Assembly: GCF_002995495.1 (NCBI RefSeq)
Contig: NZ_PVZV01000003.1
Location: forward strand, 310,001 to 374,000
Origin: Actinocorallia populi
Lineage (GTDB): Bacteria > Actinomycetota > Actinomycetes > Streptosporangiales > Streptosporangiaceae
Direction of reading: 5' to 3'
DNA length: 64,000 nt
Shown here piece after piece: positions 1-10,053 of this stretch (its first letter is position 1; every line of letters starts with the position of its first letter). The notes beneath the pieces were generated by a model. That model was not told the DNA's origin, did no database searches, and was given only the letters and a program-made list of their open reading frames with translations. Made by a program: the position numbers and the translations under genes.

Positions 1-161
1 GCCTGGTCACGCTGCTCATCGGCGCCGAGAGCATCCGCGAGGTGATCGCCTTCCCCAAGGCCGCCTCCGGCCTCGACCCGCTCACCGCGGCGCCCACCCC
101 GATCACCGCGCAGCAGCGCAGGGAGGCCGGGATCGACGCCCCGGTCAAGCCGCAGGGCTGA
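1..161 (+). CDS. aspS: Aspartyl-tRNA synthetase, C-terminal end (partial)
   Basis: The window opens inside this gene; the readable frame starts at base 3 and gives 52 residues before TGA at 159-161. The tail contains [19 protein letters not shown] followed by APTPIT, the typical C-terminal catalytic-core end of bacterial AspRS, where the arginine after SI belongs to class II motif 3. The enzyme charges tRNA-Asp in the cytoplasm. A strong hairpin terminator follows 13 nt after the stop. Only the last tenth of the protein is visible, so whether it is discriminating or non-discriminating cannot be judged. Confidence 0.9.
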   Translation, partial: LVTLLIGAESIREVIAFPKAASGLDPLTAAPTPITAQQRREAGIDAPVKPQG

Positions 162-174
162 TCGGACGGACCCG

Positions 175-211
175 AAAGGGGCGGGAGCACACCGTGCTCC
201 CGCCCCTTTTC
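175..211. terminator. Bidirectional hairpin terminator between aspS and the methyltransferase gene
   Basis: A perfect 16-bp stem (175-190 with 194-209) has a 3-nt loop and is followed by T-rich sequence on the plus strand. It lies between converging genes, so it probably ends both transcripts. Confidence 0.85.
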
Positions 212-235
212 GTTCATCCGGCTGCCGCGCCGGAC

Positions 236-1036
236 TCAGTTCTTGCGGGCGGCGCCGCAGTAGGCGTCGACCTCCTCGGGCACGCCCCAGGGGTTGTTCT
301 CGGGACGCCAGTGCGCGACCGAGACCACTCCGGGCTCCAGCAGCTCCAGCCCCTCGAAGAAGAGGGCGATCTGCTCGGGGGTGCGCAGCTTGTAGTGGTA
401 GCCACCCTCCTCGTCCCGGATCTTCTCGGCCTCGGCCGCCGCCGCGGCGTCGACGGTGTTGGTGCCGTCCTCCAGGAGCAGGTAGCTGCCGGGCGCCAGC
501 GGCTCCAGCAGCCGCCGCAGGATGTCCCGTGCCTCCTGGTCGTCCCAGACCATGCCCAGGACGCCCAGGACGCTCAGCGCGACCGGCTTGTCGAAGTCCA
601 GGGTCTTCGCCGCCTTCTCCAGGATCTGCTCCGGCTCGCGGGCGTCGGCGTCCAGGTAGTCGCAGACGCCCTCGGGGGAGCTGGTCAGCAGCGCCTGGGC
701 GTGCACCAGGACCAGCGGGTCGTTGTCGACGTAGACGATGCGGGACTCGGGCGCGATGCTCTGGGCGATCTCGTGGGTGTTGCCCGCGGTGGGAAGGCCG
801 GTGCCGACGTCCAGGAACTGGCGGATGCCCACCTCGGCCGTCAGGTGGGTGATCGCCCGCTTGAGGAAGCCGCGGGTGTGGCGGGCGACGTCCCGGGTTC
901 CGGGGTAGGCCTGCAGGATCTGCTCGGCGAAGGCCCGGTCGGCCTCGTAGTAGTCCTTGCCGCCCAAATAGTAGTTCCAGACACGGGCCTGGTGCGGAAC
1001 GGTCGTGTCGATCTTGGGGGTCTCTGAGGGCTGCAC
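236..1036 (-). CDS. SAM-dependent methyltransferase of the actinobacterial PF04672 (DUF574) family
   Basis: The protein of about 266 aa matches the actinomycete-expanded S-adenosyl methyltransferase family. An N-terminal block DTTVPHQARVWNYYLGGKD is followed by motif I FLDVGTGLPT and an acidic strand end VYVDND for SAM binding. The substrate is unknown; many copies occur per genome in mycelial actinomycetes. I chose GTG at 1036 because AGGAG sits 9 nt upstream. A longer reading starts at TTG 1099 without a good ribosome site and adds 21 poorly conserved residues. It follows relA on the same strand with a gap of 125 bp. Confidence 0.8.
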   Translation of the reverse strand: MQPSETPKIDTTVPHQARVWNYYLGGKDYYEADRAFAEQILQAYPGTRDVARHTRGFLKRAITHLTAEVGIRQFLDVGTGLPTAGNTHEIAQSIAPESRIVYVDNDPLVLVHAQALLTSSPEGVCDYLDADAREPEQILEKAAKTLDFDKPVALSVLGVLGMVWDDQEARDILRRLLEPLAPGSYLLLEDGTNTVDAAAAAEAEKIRDEEGGYHYKLRTPEQIALFFEGLELLEPGVVSVAHWRPENNPWGVPEEVDAYCGAARKN

Positions 1037-1161
1037 TGTCGCGAACTCCTGCGCAGAAGGGTCGAAGGGCGCCGGCGTCCGGATCCGGCCAATGCCCAAA
1101 TTACGCCTATTCGGCGCCGCCGGAAGGCGGTTTCGCGATCTTTCTTCCGGCGGGGCGCCGG

Positions 1162-3594
1162 TCAGCCGGCGCCGTTGTGGACCCGGTAGACGTCGTAGAC
1201 GCCGTCTATGTTGCGCACGGCCTTCAGCACGTGGCCCATGTGCTTGGGATCGCCCATCTCGAAGGTGAACCGGCTGGTCGCCACCCGGTCACGGGTGGTG
1301 GCGACCGTGGCCGACAGGATGTTGACGTGGTGGTCCGACAGGACGCGGGTGACGTCCGACAGGAGCCGGGGGCGGTCCAGCGCCTCGACGTGGATCGCGA
1401 CCAGGAACACCGAGTCCTCGCCCGGCGACCACTTCACGTCGATCAGCCGGTCGGGCTGGCTCTTGAGCTGCTCGATGTTCACGCAGTTGGTGCGGTGCAC
1501 CGAGACGCCGCTGCCGCGGGTGACGAACCCGATGATCTCGTCGCCGGGCACCGGGGTGCAGCAGCGCGACAGGCGCACCCAGACGTCGGCGCCGCCCGCC
1601 ACGACCACTCCCGGATCGCCCGCGGGACCGGCGCGGCGCGCCCGGCGGCGGGTCGACGGGATGGTCAGCTCGGCCAGGTCCTCCTCGGTGTCGTCCACGC
1701 CGCCCAGGGACTGCACCAGCTTCTGCACCACGGTCTGGGCCGAGATGTGGTTCTCGCCGACCGCGGCGTACAGGGACGCCACGTCGCCGTAGCGCAGCTC
1801 CTCGGCGAGGGAGACCAGCGACTCCCCCGACATCATGCGCTGCAGCGGGAGGTTCTGCTTGCGCATCGCGCGGGCGATCGACTCCTTGCCGGACTCGATC
1901 GCGCTGTCCCTGCGCTCCTTGGAGAACCAGTGCCGGATCTTGTTGCGGGCGCGGGCGCTCTTGACGAAGGCCAGCCAGTCACGGGACGGTCCGGCGTCGG
2001 GCGCCTTGGAGGTGAAGATGTCCACCGAGTCGCCGTTGTCCAGCTTGGACTCCAGCGGCACCAGCCGCCCGTTGACCCGGGCGCCGATCGTGCGGTGCCC
2101 GACCTCGGTGTGGATGGCGTAGGCGAAGTCGACCGGGGTGGCCCCCTGCGGCAGCGCCATGACGTCGCCCTTGGGGGTGAAGACGAAGACCTCCGAGACC
2201 GACAGGTCGAAACGCAGCGTCTCCAGGAACTCCGCGGGGTCGGAGGTCTCCTTCTGCCAGTCCAGCAGCTGGCGCAGCCACTGCATGTCGGCGGCCTTGC
2301 GCCCGCCCACGGTCTCCTCTTTGTACTTCCAGTGCGCCGCCACCCCGTACTCGGCGCGCCGGTGCATGCCCCAGGTGCGGATCTGCAGCTCCACCGGCTT
2401 GCCCTCGGGGCCGATCACGGTGGTGTGCAGCGACTGGTACATGTTGAACTTCGGCATCGCGATGTAGTCCTTGAACCGGCCGGGGACCGGGTTCCATCGC
2501 GCGTGGATCGAGCCGAGGGCGGCGTAGCAGTCGCGGACGCTGTCCACCAGCACCCGGATGCCGACGAGGTCGTAGATGTCCTCGAACGAGCAGTCCCGGG
2601 CGATCATCTTCTGGTAGATCGAGTAGTAGTGCTTGGGCCGGCCGGTGACGGTCGCCTTGATCCGCGCCTCGCGCAGGTCGCCCGAGACGTTCTCTATCAC
2701 TTCCTGCAGGAAGACGTCGCGGCGCGGCGCCCGCTCGCTGACCAGCCGGGCGATCTCCTCGAACCGCTTGGGGTACAGGGTGGCGAAGGACAGGTCCTCC
2801 AGCTCCCACTTCAGGGTGTTCATGCCCATCCGGTGCGCCAGCGGGGCGAAGATCTCCAGCGTCTCGCGGGCCTTCTTCTCCTGCTTGTGGCGGGGCATGT
2901 AGCGCATGGTGCGCATGTTGTGCAGCCGGTCGGCCAGCTTGATCACCAGGACCCGGATGTCCTTGGCCATCGCCACGACCATCTTGCGCACGGTCTCGGC
3001 CTCGGCGGCGTCCCCGTACTTGACCTTGTCGAGCTTGGTGACCCCGTCGACCAGCGCGGCGATCTCGTCGCCGAAGTCGGCGCGCAGCTCGTCCAGGGTG
3101 TAGTCGGTGTCCTCGACGGTGTCGTGCAGCAGCGCGGCGCACAGCGTCTCGGTCGCCATGCCCAGCTCGGCGAGGATCGTCGTCACCGCGAGCGGATGGG
3201 TGATGTAGGGGTCGCCGCTCTTGCGCTTCTGGTGGCGGTGGTGGTGGGCCGCCACGTCGTAGGCCCGCTCGATCAGCCGCACATCCGCCTTGGGATGGGT
3301 GTTGCGGACCGTCTTGATCAGCGGTTCCAGCACTGGGTTCATGGTGGGGCCTCGTTGGGCGCCCAGCCTGGCGAGGCGGCGGCGCACCCTGGCCGCGGAC
3401 GGGGGGATGGACGACGAGGCGGCCGAGGCGCTCGCTCCCGCCGGAACGGGACGCACCCTGTCCGTCGTCGCCTCACCCGGACCTGGGGTGCCACGGACGG
3501 GTGCCGTCTGGCGCGCCTCCGGCTCGGGCTGAACACCCGTACCGATTTCGGGCACGCTCACACGTGTTTCCGTACCAGCCGTCTCACCGGGCAC
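1162..3594 (-). CDS. relA: Bifunctional (p)ppGpp synthetase/hydrolase, RelA/SpoT family
   Basis: A protein of about 810 aa that makes and degrades the alarmone (p)ppGpp during the stringent response. Domain order: an actinobacterial N-terminal extension of about 85 residues; an HD hydrolase domain with the intact HDTVED motif; the synthetase domain with [13 protein letters not shown]; a TGS domain with [11 protein letters not shown]; and a C-terminal ACT domain. Because the HD motif is intact, a bifunctional Rel enzyme is likely rather than a synthetase-only RelA. The GTG start at 3594 has GAGGAGG just upstream. A promoter-like pair lies at 3637-3665. Its place after apt matches Mycobacterium and Streptomyces. 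Confidence 0.95.
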   Translation of the reverse strand: MPGETAGTETRVSVPEIGTGVQPEPEARQTAPVRGTPGPGEATTDRVRPVPAGASASAASSSIPPSAARVRRRLARLGAQRGPTMNPVLEPLIKTVRNTHPKADVRLIERAYDVAAHHHRHQKRKSGDPYITHPLAVTTILAELGMATETLCAALLHDTVEDTDYTLDELRADFGDEIAALVDGVTKLDKVKYGDAAEAETVRKMVVAMAKDIRVLVIKLADRLHNMRTMRYMPRHKQEKKARETLEIFAPLAHRMGMNTLKWELEDLSFATLYPKRFEEIARLVSERAPRRDVFLQEVIENVSGDLREARIKATVTGRPKHYYSIYQKMIARDCSFEDIYDLVGIRVLVDSVRDCYAALGSIHARWNPVPGRFKDYIAMPKFNMYQSLHTTVIGPEGKPVELQIRTWGMHRRAEYGVAAHWKYKEETVGGRKAADMQWLRQLLDWQKETSDPAEFLETLRFDLSVSEVFVFTPKGDVMALPQGATPVDFAYAIHTEVGHRTIGARVNGRLVPLESKLDNGDSVDIFTSKAPDAGPSRDWLAFVKSARARNKIRHWFSKERRDSAIESGKESIARAMRKQNLPLQRMMSGESLVSLAEELRYGDVASLYAAVGENHISAQTVVQKLVQSLGGVDDTEEDLAELTIPSTRRRARRAGPAGDPGVVVAGGADVWVRLSRCCTPVPGDEIIGFVTRGSGVSVHRTNCVNIEQLKSQPDRLIDVKWSPGEDSVFLVAIHVEALDRPRLLSDVTRVLSDHHVNILSATVATTRDRVATSRFTFEMGDPKHMGHVLKAVRNIDGVYDVYRVHNGAG

Positions 3595-3636
3595 CCGGCC
3601 TCCTCGTCGCCGAACAATTCCCTGGTGAAAACCCAG

Positions 3637-3665
3637 TGTATAGGCAGGCTCCGGCTTATTGTCCG
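3637..3665 (-). promoter_or_regulatory. Probable relA promoter
   Basis: On the minus strand CGGACA (3665-3660) and TATACA (3642-3637) are separated by exactly 17 nt. Transcription would start about 35 nt before the relA GTG, leaving room for the GAGGAGG ribosome site. This suggests relA can be expressed independently of apt. Inference from sequence only. Confidence 0.5.
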
Positions 3666-3680
3666 AAAATCCCGTCAGGG

Positions 3681-4199
3681 TCAGACCGCAACCAGGGAGT
3701 GAATACGAAGATCTGCGAGCCGGTCCCGCCCGTTCAGGAAGGTCAGTTCCATCAGCACGCTGAGCCCGGCCACCTCGGCACCCGCCTGGCGGACCAGCGA
3801 GGCGGCCGCCTGCGCGGTGCCCCCCGTCGCCAGCACGTCGTCCACGATCAGGACGCGGTCACCGGGCTCGAAGGCGTCCCGGTGCACCTCGATCGTCGCG
3901 GTGCCGTACTCCAGATCATAGGTCTCAGCGTACGTCTCCGACGGCAGCTTTCCCGATTTCCGCACCGGGACGAATCCCGCGCCCAGCTCCAGCGCGACCG
4001 GGGCGGCCAGCAGGAAGCCCCGGGCCTCCAGGCCCGCCACCTTGTCCACCGGGCCCGCCTGCTCGGCGATGGCCGAGACCACCGACTGGAAGGCGGCGGC
4101 GTCGTGCAGGAGGGGGGTGATGTCCTTGAACAGGACACCGGGCTTGGGGTAGTCGGGGACGTCCCGGATCAAACCGGTGATCGTCTGCTGCAGGGACAT
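3681..4199 (-). CDS. apt: Adenine phosphoribosyltransferase
   Basis: A 172-aa purine-salvage enzyme converting adenine plus PRPP to AMP. Visible family features are [19 protein letters not shown] at the N-terminus, the GLEARGF loop, and the PRPP-binding motif [13 protein letters not shown]. The start at ATG 4199 gives the normal family length. An alternative GTG at 4259 would add 20 residues with no family resemblance. It sits between secF (82 bp away, with a hairpin in between) and relA, the usual actinobacterial order. Confidence 0.95.
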   Translation of the reverse strand: MSLQQTITGLIRDVPDYPKPGVLFKDITPLLHDAAAFQSVVSAIAEQAGPVDKVAGLEARGFLLAAPVALELGAGFVPVRKSGKLPSETYAETYDLEYGTATIEVHRDAFEPGDRVLIVDDVLATGGTAQAAASLVRQAGAEVAGLSVLMELTFLNGRDRLADLRIHSLVAV

Positions 4200-4230
4200 G
4201 GGGGTGTTTCTTCCTTCCTCATGAACGAAG

Positions 4231-4263
4231 GGAGGCGCACGATCTCCTCGATCGTGCACCTCC
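4231..4263 (-). terminator. Hairpin after secF
   Basis: Inverted repeat of about 13 bp with one internal mismatch (4231-4243 with 4251-4263) between the secF stop and the apt start. There is no T-run, as is common for actinobacterial terminators. It may end or attenuate the yajC-secD-secF transcript. Confidence 0.5.
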
Positions 4264-4281
4264 CGGTGCGCCGTACCGTCG

Positions 4282-5430
4282 TCAGGAGCGTCTGCGGCCG
4301 CGGGTGCCCTTCTTGGGCTGGTTGCGCGGCCCGGCCTGGACGACCTTGACCGCCACTCCCGTGCCGCCGCTCGCGGGCTCCGCGCCCTCCGGGGGCTCCT
4401 GGGCGTCCGCGGGCCCGTCGTCCTCGTCCGCCTCGCCGTCCGCGGCGCCCGCCTTCTTCTGGCGCTTGGCGCTGGCCTCGCGCCGTTCGATGTTCTCGCG
4501 CAGCGTGCGGTACAGGGGCTCGCGCTCCTTGAGCTGCACCAGCATCGGGGTCGCCACGCAGATCGAGGAGTAGGTGCCGACGATCATGCCGACGAACAGG
4601 GCGAGCGACAGGTCCTTCAGGGTGCCGGCGCCCAGCAGGGTCGAGCCGATGAACAGGATCGAGGCCACCGGCAGGATCGCCACCAGGGTGGTGTTCAGCG
4701 AGCGCACCAGGGTGCTGCTGAGCGCCTGGTTGGCGGCCTGGCTGTAGGTGATCTTCGACCGTTCGTTGAGCGGCTTCGTGACCTCCTTGATCATGTCGAA
4801 CACGACCACGGCGTCGTACAGCGAGTACCCCAGGATCGTCAGGAAGCCCAGCAGGGTCGCCGGGGTGACGTGGAATCCCGACCAGGCGTAGATGCCCGCG
4901 GTGATGATCAGGTCGTGGACCAGCGCGACCACCGCGGCCAGCGCCATCCGCGACTCGAACGTCACCGACAGGTAGATCACGATCAGGATCATGAAGACGA
5001 TCAGCGCCTGCCATGCCTTCTCGCTGACGTCACCGCCCCAGGTGGAGCCCACCTGCTGGGAGCTGATCTCCTTGTCCGGGATGCCCAGCTCGTCGCTGAC
5101 GTGCTGCTCCACCAGCGCGATCTCGTTGCTGGACAGCTCCCCGGTGGTGACCCGCCAGTTGTCGCCGGCCTTCTGCACGATCGACTCGCTGCCGGTCTGG
5201 CCGTCCACCGACTCGCGGACCTGCTCGATCGAGGCGTTGGGCGCCTTGATGGTGAAGACCGAGCCGCCGGTGAACTCCACGCCGAAGTTCAGGCCGCGGA
5301 TCAGCAGGCCCGCGATCGAGAACAGGACCAGCAGGGCGGAGATGGAGTACCACAGCTTCGGGCGGCCGACGATGTCGGCGGCGATGTCGCCGCGGACGAA
5401 CCGGCGGAAGGCACTTGAGAACGGCATCAT
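4282..5430 (-). CDS. secF: Protein translocase subunit SecF
   Basis: A 382-aa inner-membrane partner of SecD that uses the proton motive force to help complete preprotein export through SecYEG. It shows the N-terminal membrane segment, the RGLNFGVEFTGGSVF motif at about 45-60, a periplasmic (P4-like) region, then the C-terminal membrane bundle with a hallmark LNERSKITYSQAANQAL stretch. The C-terminal 70 residues are a charged, probably cytoplasmic tail ending KKGTRGRRRS. The ATG overlaps the secD stop (ATGA), with AGGAGG immediately upstream; the second in-frame ATG at 5427 has better spacing. Confidence 0.95.
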   Translation of the reverse strand: MMPFSSAFRRFVRGDIAADIVGRPKLWYSISALLVLFSIAGLLIRGLNFGVEFTGGSVFTIKAPNASIEQVRESVDGQTGSESIVQKAGDNWRVTTGELSSNEIALVEQHVSDELGIPDKEISSQQVGSTWGGDVSEKAWQALIVFMILIVIYLSVTFESRMALAAVVALVHDLIITAGIYAWSGFHVTPATLLGFLTILGYSLYDAVVVFDMIKEVTKPLNERSKITYSQAANQALSSTLVRSLNTTLVAILPVASILFIGSTLLGAGTLKDLSLALFVGMIVGTYSSICVATPMLVQLKEREPLYRTLRENIERREASAKRQKKAGAADGEADEDDGPADAQEPPEGAEPASGGTGVAVKVVQAGPRNQPKKGTRGRRRS

Positions 5431-7184
5431 GCCTCCTGGTGCTTCGTCGCGCGGAAGTTCGGGGTGGTCTTGTTCAGCCGGATGGAGTCCAGCCCCGACA
5501 ACTTGTGTCCGGTCGCGAAGAACTTACGCCGGGCCAGCACGGCGACCAGCGGCTTGGTGAAGAAGAAGACGACGATCACGTCGATCAGCGTGGTCAGGCC
5601 CATCGCGAAGGCGAAGCCCCGCACGCCGCCGACGGCCAGGAAGTACAGCACCAGCGCCGCCAGGAACGTCACCGAGTCCGCCACGATGACGGTGCGCCGC
5701 GCCCGGGCCCAGGACGACTCGACCGCGGGGCGCAGCGGGCGGCCGAGCTTGAGCTCGTCCCGCAGCCGCTCGAAGTAGACGATGAACGAGTCGGCGGTGA
5801 TGCCGATGGAGACGATCAGGCCGATGATGTGCGGCAGCGAGAGCCGGAACCCGAGGTTCTCGCCCAGGATCACCACCGACAGGTAGGTGATCAGCGAGGC
5901 GATCCCGAGGCTGAGCACCGCCACCAGGCCGAGCGCCCGGTAGTACAGGAAGCAGTACAGCACCACCAGCACCAGGCCGATACCGCCGGCGATGAGGCCG
6001 CCGCGCAGCTGGTCGGCGCCGAGCGAGGAGGAGATCGACTCGACGGTCCGCTTGTCCTCGGGGAACTTCAGCGGCAGCGCGCCGTACTTGAGCACCTGCG
6101 CCAGGCCCTCGGCGTACGTCTGGTTGAAGTCGGTGCCGCCGGAGATGCTGGCGGTGCCGCCCAGGATCGCGCCCTGGTTGATGGCCGGGGCCGAGACGAC
6201 CTGGCCGTCCAGCACGATCGCGATCTGCGCCTCGGCCGCGTAGGGGTTGCTCCGGTAGGCGGCGTCCGCCTCCTTGGTGAGCTGGCCGAACTGCTCGGCG
6301 CCCAGCTTCTTGAAGGTCAGGGCGACCTCCCAGCCGGTCTGGCCCTGCTGGGCGTTGGGCGGCTGGGCCATGGCCTCGTCGACCTCGGTGCCGTGCACCT
6401 TGGTCGGGCCGAGGATGTACTTGTAGGAGCCGTCGGTCTCGCAGGCCACCACGTACGGGGCGTTCGGGTCGTCGGCGCCGGGCACCTTGGTGCCGCCCGG
6501 CGTGCAGACCGTCTCCTGGTAGAGCTTGACGATCTTCTCGTCCTTGACCTTGGAGAAGTCCTCTCCGCCGTCGGTGGGAGCGGGCTCCGCCTCGGCCTCG
6601 GAGTCCGCGGACTTCGTCGGCGAGGGCGTCGATCCGGGCGAGGCGCCGGGGCTCGGCTCGGCGACCAGGGATCGCGAGAGCGCCCGGTTGTTGCCCGTGG
6701 GCGTGCCGCTCGGCGCGGCCGAGGGGCTCGCCGTCGGCTGCTTCGACGGGCTCTGGGACGGGCCGGTGGTCGGCGTCTCGGGCGCGGTCGCGCCCACCCC
6801 GGTCACCAGCGCCTGGCGGAACTGCAGCTGGGCCGTGGTGCCCACCAGGTCGATGATCTGCTTCTGGTCGTTCTCGTCACCGGGGACGGACACCACGATG
6901 ACGTTGTCACCCTGCTTGGTGACCTCGGCGTCGGTCAGGCCCGACCCGTTCACCCGGTCACGGATGATCTTGATGGCCTGGTCCATCTGCTCGGCCGGGG
7001 CGCTCTCGCCGCTCTCGGTCTGCGCCGTCATCGTGACGGTGGTGCCGCCCGCGAGGTCGAGGCCGAGTTTGGGGGTGGTCGTGCCCTGCAGGAACATCAC
7101 TCCGGCCAGCAGCACCAGGACGGCGAAGAGCGCCACGAGCGTGCGGACCGGATTGGGGACGTGTCGGTTGGACTTGGACGCCAC
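5427..7184 (-). CDS. secD: Protein translocase subunit SecD
   Basis: A 585-aa export protein working with SecF and YajC. It has an N-terminal membrane helix, the TPKLGLDLAGGTTVTM motif, a periplasmic domain containing IVLDGQVVSAPAIN, and five C-terminal membrane helices. Between about residues 130 and 190 is a Ser/Pro/Thr-rich low-complexity insertion (SPSKQPTASPSAAPSGTPTG), typical of actinobacterial SecD and absent from the E. coli type. GTG start at 7184. It overlaps secF by 4 nt and lies 30 bp after yajC, so the three form one transcription unit. Confidence 0.95.
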   Translation of the reverse strand: MASKSNRHVPNPVRTLVALFAVLVLLAGVMFLQGTTTPKLGLDLAGGTTVTMTAQTESGESAPAEQMDQAIKIIRDRVNGSGLTDAEVTKQGDNVIVVSVPGDENDQKQIIDLVGTTAQLQFRQALVTGVGATAPETPTTGPSQSPSKQPTASPSAAPSGTPTGNNRALSRSLVAEPSPGASPGSTPSPTKSADSEAEAEPAPTDGGEDFSKVKDEKIVKLYQETVCTPGGTKVPGADDPNAPYVVACETDGSYKYILGPTKVHGTEVDEAMAQPPNAQQGQTGWEVALTFKKLGAEQFGQLTKEADAAYRSNPYAAEAQIAIVLDGQVVSAPAINQGAILGGTASISGGTDFNQTYAEGLAQVLKYGALPLKFPEDKRTVESISSSLGADQLRGGLIAGGIGLVLVVLYCFLYYRALGLVAVLSLGIASLITYLSVVILGENLGFRLSLPHIIGLIVSIGITADSFIVYFERLRDELKLGRPLRPAVESSWARARRTVIVADSVTFLAALVLYFLAVGGVRGFAFAMGLTTLIDVIVVFFFTKPLVAVLARRKFFATGHKLSGLDSIRLNKTTPNFRATKHQEA

Positions 7185-7214
7185 TGGTCGTCAATTCTTC
7201 CGTAGGGGGCCGGT

Positions 7215-7625
7215 TCAGGCCTTGTCGACGGACTGCGAGGACTCGGCGGGCTGGTCCCCGTCCTTGGACTTGGACAGCTCCACGCCGCCGCTCTCCCCCT
7301 CGGCGGCCTCGGCCGCCTCGTCCTCGTCGACGTACTCGACGTCCTCCACGACCCGCATGACCGCCTGGGCCAGGACCCGGATCTCGACGCCCTCGGCGAT
7401 CTCGAGCAGGAGGTCGCCCTCGTCGTTGTCCAGAACGGTGCCGTAGATGCCGCCCGCCGTCACGATGCGGGTGCCGGGCTGCAGGCTCTGCTGCATCTTC
7501 TGCTGTTCCTGCTGACGGCGCTTCTGGGGGCGGATCAGGAAGAAGTAGAACGCCACCGCGATGAGGATCAGCGGGAGAAAGGAGACGAGCGCATTACCCT
7601 GCTGCTCTGCTGCGAGAATCGACAT
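7215..7625 (-). CDS. yajC: Preprotein translocase subunit YajC
   Basis: A 136-aa accessory subunit of the SecDF complex. It has a single N-terminal membrane helix (about 13-32) ending in the family motif FYFFLIRPQKRR. A small soluble domain follows with GTRIVTAGGIYGTV, and then a highly acidic C-terminal tail. The acidic tail is longer than in proteobacterial YajC but common in actinobacteria. First gene of the yajC-secD-secF unit. Confidence 0.93.
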   Translation of the reverse strand: MSILAAEQQGNALVSFLPLILIAVAFYFFLIRPQKRRQQEQQKMQQSLQPGTRIVTAGGIYGTVLDNDEGDLLLEIAEGVEIRVLAQAVMRVVEDVEYVDEDEAAEAAEGESGGVELSKSKDGDQPAESSQSVDKA

Positions 7626-7768
7626 ATCGTCCTGTTTCTTAATTCTTGTCCGGGTTGACGCCGGATCGGCTGCCGGTCGCCAAGTCCCGGAGTGTAGAGA
7701 GTGGAAGCCCCACCGGCAAAGACGTGACGACCCAGCCCACCGCTAAGTTCCCGGAACCCGGCACCAAA

Positions 7769-8842
7769 CTAGTCGCCTTCCCCGCCCGCGTCGAACAGCG
7801 TGCCCGTGCCGGGCGCGGCGGAGGGGAAGGGCGGGACCACGCCCGGAGGGGGGGTCAGGCCCAGGTGGGCCCAGGCCGCCGGGGTGGCGACGCGGCCGCG
7901 GGCGGTGCGGGCCAGCAGGCCGCGGCGCACCAGGAAGGGCTCGGCGACGACCTCGACGGTCTCGGACTCCTCGCCGACGCTGACGGCCAGGGTGGACAGG
8001 CCCACCGGACCGCCGCCGAACTTGACCAGCAGGGCGCGCAGCACCGCGCGGTCCAGCCGGTCCAGGCCCTGGGCGTCCACCTCGTACAGGTCGAGGGCGG
8101 CGCGGGCCAGGTCCCGGGTGACCAGGCCGTCGGCCCGCACCTCGGCGTAGTCGCGCACCCGGCGCAGCAGCCGGTTGGCGATGCGGGGGGTGCCGCGGGA
8201 GCGGAAGGCGACCTCGGCCGCGGCCTCGTCGTCGATCCGCACGCCCAGCAGGCCCGCCGAGCGCCGGACGATCACCTCGAGCTCGCCCGGCTCGTAGAAG
8301 TCCATGTGGGCGGTGAAGCCGAACCTGTCGCGCAGCGGCCCCGGCAGCATGCCGGCCCGGGTGGTGGCGCCGACCAGGGTGAAGGGCGCGATGTCCAGCG
8401 GGATCGCGGTGGCGCCCGGCCCCTTGCCGACCACCACGTCGACCCGGAAGTCCTCCATCGCCAGGTAGAGCATCTCCTCGGCGGGGCGGGCCATGCGGTG
8501 GATCTCGTCCAGGAAGAGCACCTCGCCCTCGCTGAGCGTGGACAGCACCGCGGCCAGGTCGCCGGCGCGCTCGATGGCCGGGCCGCTGGTGATCCGCAGC
8601 GGCCTGCCCAGCTCGGCGGCGATGATCATGGCCAGGGTGGTCTTGCCCAGGCCGGGGCCGCCCGACAGCAGCACGTGGTCGGGGGTGCGGCCGCGGCGCA
8701 GCGCGCTGTGCAGGACCAGGGACAGCTGCTCGCGCACCCGCTCCTGGCCCACGAAGTCGTCGAGTTTCTTCGGCCGCAGCGCGGCGTCGATCGCCTGGTC
8801 GTCGATGTGCTGCTCGGCCGAGACGAGCCTCTCCTCGTTCAC
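7769..8842 (-). CDS. ruvB: Holliday junction DNA helicase RuvB
   Basis: A 357-aa AAA+ motor that drives branch migration at Holliday junctions when loaded by RuvA. It has Walker [10 protein letters not shown] at about 60-68, Walker B LFLDEIHR, sensor region [10 protein letters not shown], the arginine-finger region PLRDRFGF and a C-terminal winged helix. The GTG start at 8842 overlaps the ruvA stop as GTGA; the reading frame continues further upstream but there it only shadows ruvA. It is the last gene of ruvC-ruvA-ruvB, with yajC following 143 bp downstream. Confidence 0.95.
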   Translation of the reverse strand: MNEERLVSAEQHIDDQAIDAALRPKKLDDFVGQERVREQLSLVLHSALRRGRTPDHVLLSGGPGLGKTTLAMIIAAELGRPLRITSGPAIERAGDLAAVLSTLSEGEVLFLDEIHRMARPAEEMLYLAMEDFRVDVVVGKGPGATAIPLDIAPFTLVGATTRAGMLPGPLRDRFGFTAHMDFYEPGELEVIVRRSAGLLGVRIDDEAAAEVAFRSRGTPRIANRLLRRVRDYAEVRADGLVTRDLARAALDLYEVDAQGLDRLDRAVLRALLVKFGGGPVGLSTLAVSVGEESETVEVVAEPFLVRRGLLARTARGRVATPAAWAHLGLTPPPGVVPPFPSAAPGTGTLFDAGGEGD

Positions 8843-9444
8843 GGGCGGCTCAGCTTGCGCAGGGCCGCCTTGAGCAGCTCGGGAACGGGCGGGACCTGCT
8901 CGCCGTCCAGCTCGTCGGCGACCGCGGCGACCGCGGCGTCGGCGTCGCGGGCGGCCCAGCCCAGGTTCTGCAGGCCGGCCGCGACCTGGTCGCGCCACGG
9001 CTGCACCCGCGGGCGGGGCACCCGCTCGTCGGCGGCGCCGGACGGCAGGCCCAGCTTGTCCTTGAGCTCCAGGATGATCTTCTGGGCGCCCTTGGGGCCG
9101 ATGCCCGGCACCAGGGTCAGCGCCCGGACGTCGCCGGTGGCCACCGCCCGCCGGATGGCGTTCGGCCCGTGCGTGGCCAGCATCGCCAGCGCGACCTTGG
9201 GCCCGACCCCGCTGGCGGTCTGCACCAGCTCGAAGACCGTGCGCTGGTCGTCGTCGGCGAAGCCGTAGAGGGTCAGCGACTCCTCGCGCACCACCAGGGA
9301 GGTGGCCAGCCTGGCCTGCTCCCCCGGGACGAGCCCGGCCGCGGTGTCCGGGGTGCACAGGACCGAAAGGCCCACCCCGCCGACCTCCACCACGGCGCCC
9401 TCGGCGCCGGCGGAGTCCACCCGGCCGCTGATGAAGGCGATCAT
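8839..9444 (-). CDS. ruvA: Holliday junction DNA helicase subunit RuvA
   Basis: A 201-aa junction-binding protein that tetramerises on four-way DNA and recruits RuvB. N-terminal OB domain begins [11 protein letters not shown]; two helix-hairpin-helix motifs are visible as [13 protein letters not shown] and [16 protein letters not shown]; and a C-terminal RuvB-contacting domain ends in [12 protein letters not shown]. The ATG at 9444 overlaps the ruvC stop (ATGA), and the ruvA stop overlaps the ruvB GTG, so translation is probably coupled. Confidence 0.95.
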   Translation of the reverse strand: MIAFISGRVDSAGAEGAVVEVGGVGLSVLCTPDTAAGLVPGEQARLATSLVVREESLTLYGFADDDQRTVFELVQTASGVGPKVALAMLATHGPNAIRRAVATGDVRALTLVPGIGPKGAQKIILELKDKLGLPSGAADERVPRPRVQPWRDQVAAGLQNLGWAARDADAAVAAVADELDGEQVPPVPELLKAALRKLSRP

Positions 9445-9965
9445 CGCCTGGCTCCCCTTCCTCGCCGGACGGCGGCGGCGATCCGGGCCTGGGCCCCGCC
9501 CCGCCACACATGACAGATGGCCAGCGCCAGCGCGTCCGCCGCGTCCGCGGGCCTGGGCGCGGCGCTCAGCCGCAACAACCGGGTGACCATCAGGGCCACC
9601 TGGGCCTTGTCGGCCCTGCCGCTGCCGGTGATCGCGGCCTTGGCCTCGCTGGGGGTGTGCGTGCCCACCGGCAGGCCCCGCCGGGCGGCGCAGAGCATCG
9701 CCACGCCCGCGGCCTGCGCGGTGCCGATCACGGTGCTGACGTTGTGCTGGGCGAAGACCCGCTCGACGGCCACCGCCTCGGGGGCGAACTCGTCCAGCAC
9801 CCGCTCCAGGCCCTGCTCGACGCGCAGCAGCCGCTCGGCGGGTTCGAGGTCGGCGTCGGTGCGGATGACACCGACGTGCACCAGGGTCAGCGGCGCGCCG
9901 GGGACCCCCTCCACGACGCCCACGCCGCACCGGGTGAGACCCGGGTCCACTCCCAGCACCCGCAA
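9441..9965 (-). CDS. ruvC: Crossover junction endodeoxyribonuclease RuvC
   Basis: A 174-aa Holliday-junction resolvase. It opens with [18 protein letters not shown], whose aspartate is the first metal ligand; AVERVF carries the second acidic ligand; and the C-terminal acidic pair lies in [13 protein letters not shown]. The start is TTG 9965, giving the usual N-terminus two residues before VLG; GTG 9959 is the alternative. An 88-bp GC-rich gap separates it from yebC. Confidence 0.93.
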   Translation of the reverse strand: MRVLGVDPGLTRCGVGVVEGVPGAPLTLVHVGVIRTDADLEPAERLLRVEQGLERVLDEFAPEAVAVERVFAQHNVSTVIGTAQAAGVAMLCAARRGLPVGTHTPSEAKAAITGSGRADKAQVALMVTRLLRLSAAPRPADAADALALAICHVWRGGAQARIAAAVRRGRGARR

Positions 9966-10053
9966 CGGCCCACCCCTGATCGTCGTCCGAACACCAGTTC
10001 GCCCAGAACCCTACCGCGCCGCACGGGCCGGCGGCACGGGCGGCGCGGCGGGC

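Noticed and set aside
1177-3702. An 841-codon open frame on the plus strand across relA
   Set aside because: It is antisense to a clearly conserved RelA/SpoT protein and its translation has the low-complexity look (V, D, L, R, H) of a shadow frame in GC-rich DNA.
3701-4349. Plus-strand frames across apt and secF
   Set aside because: They are antisense to well-conserved genes and have no ribosome site or recognisable domain.
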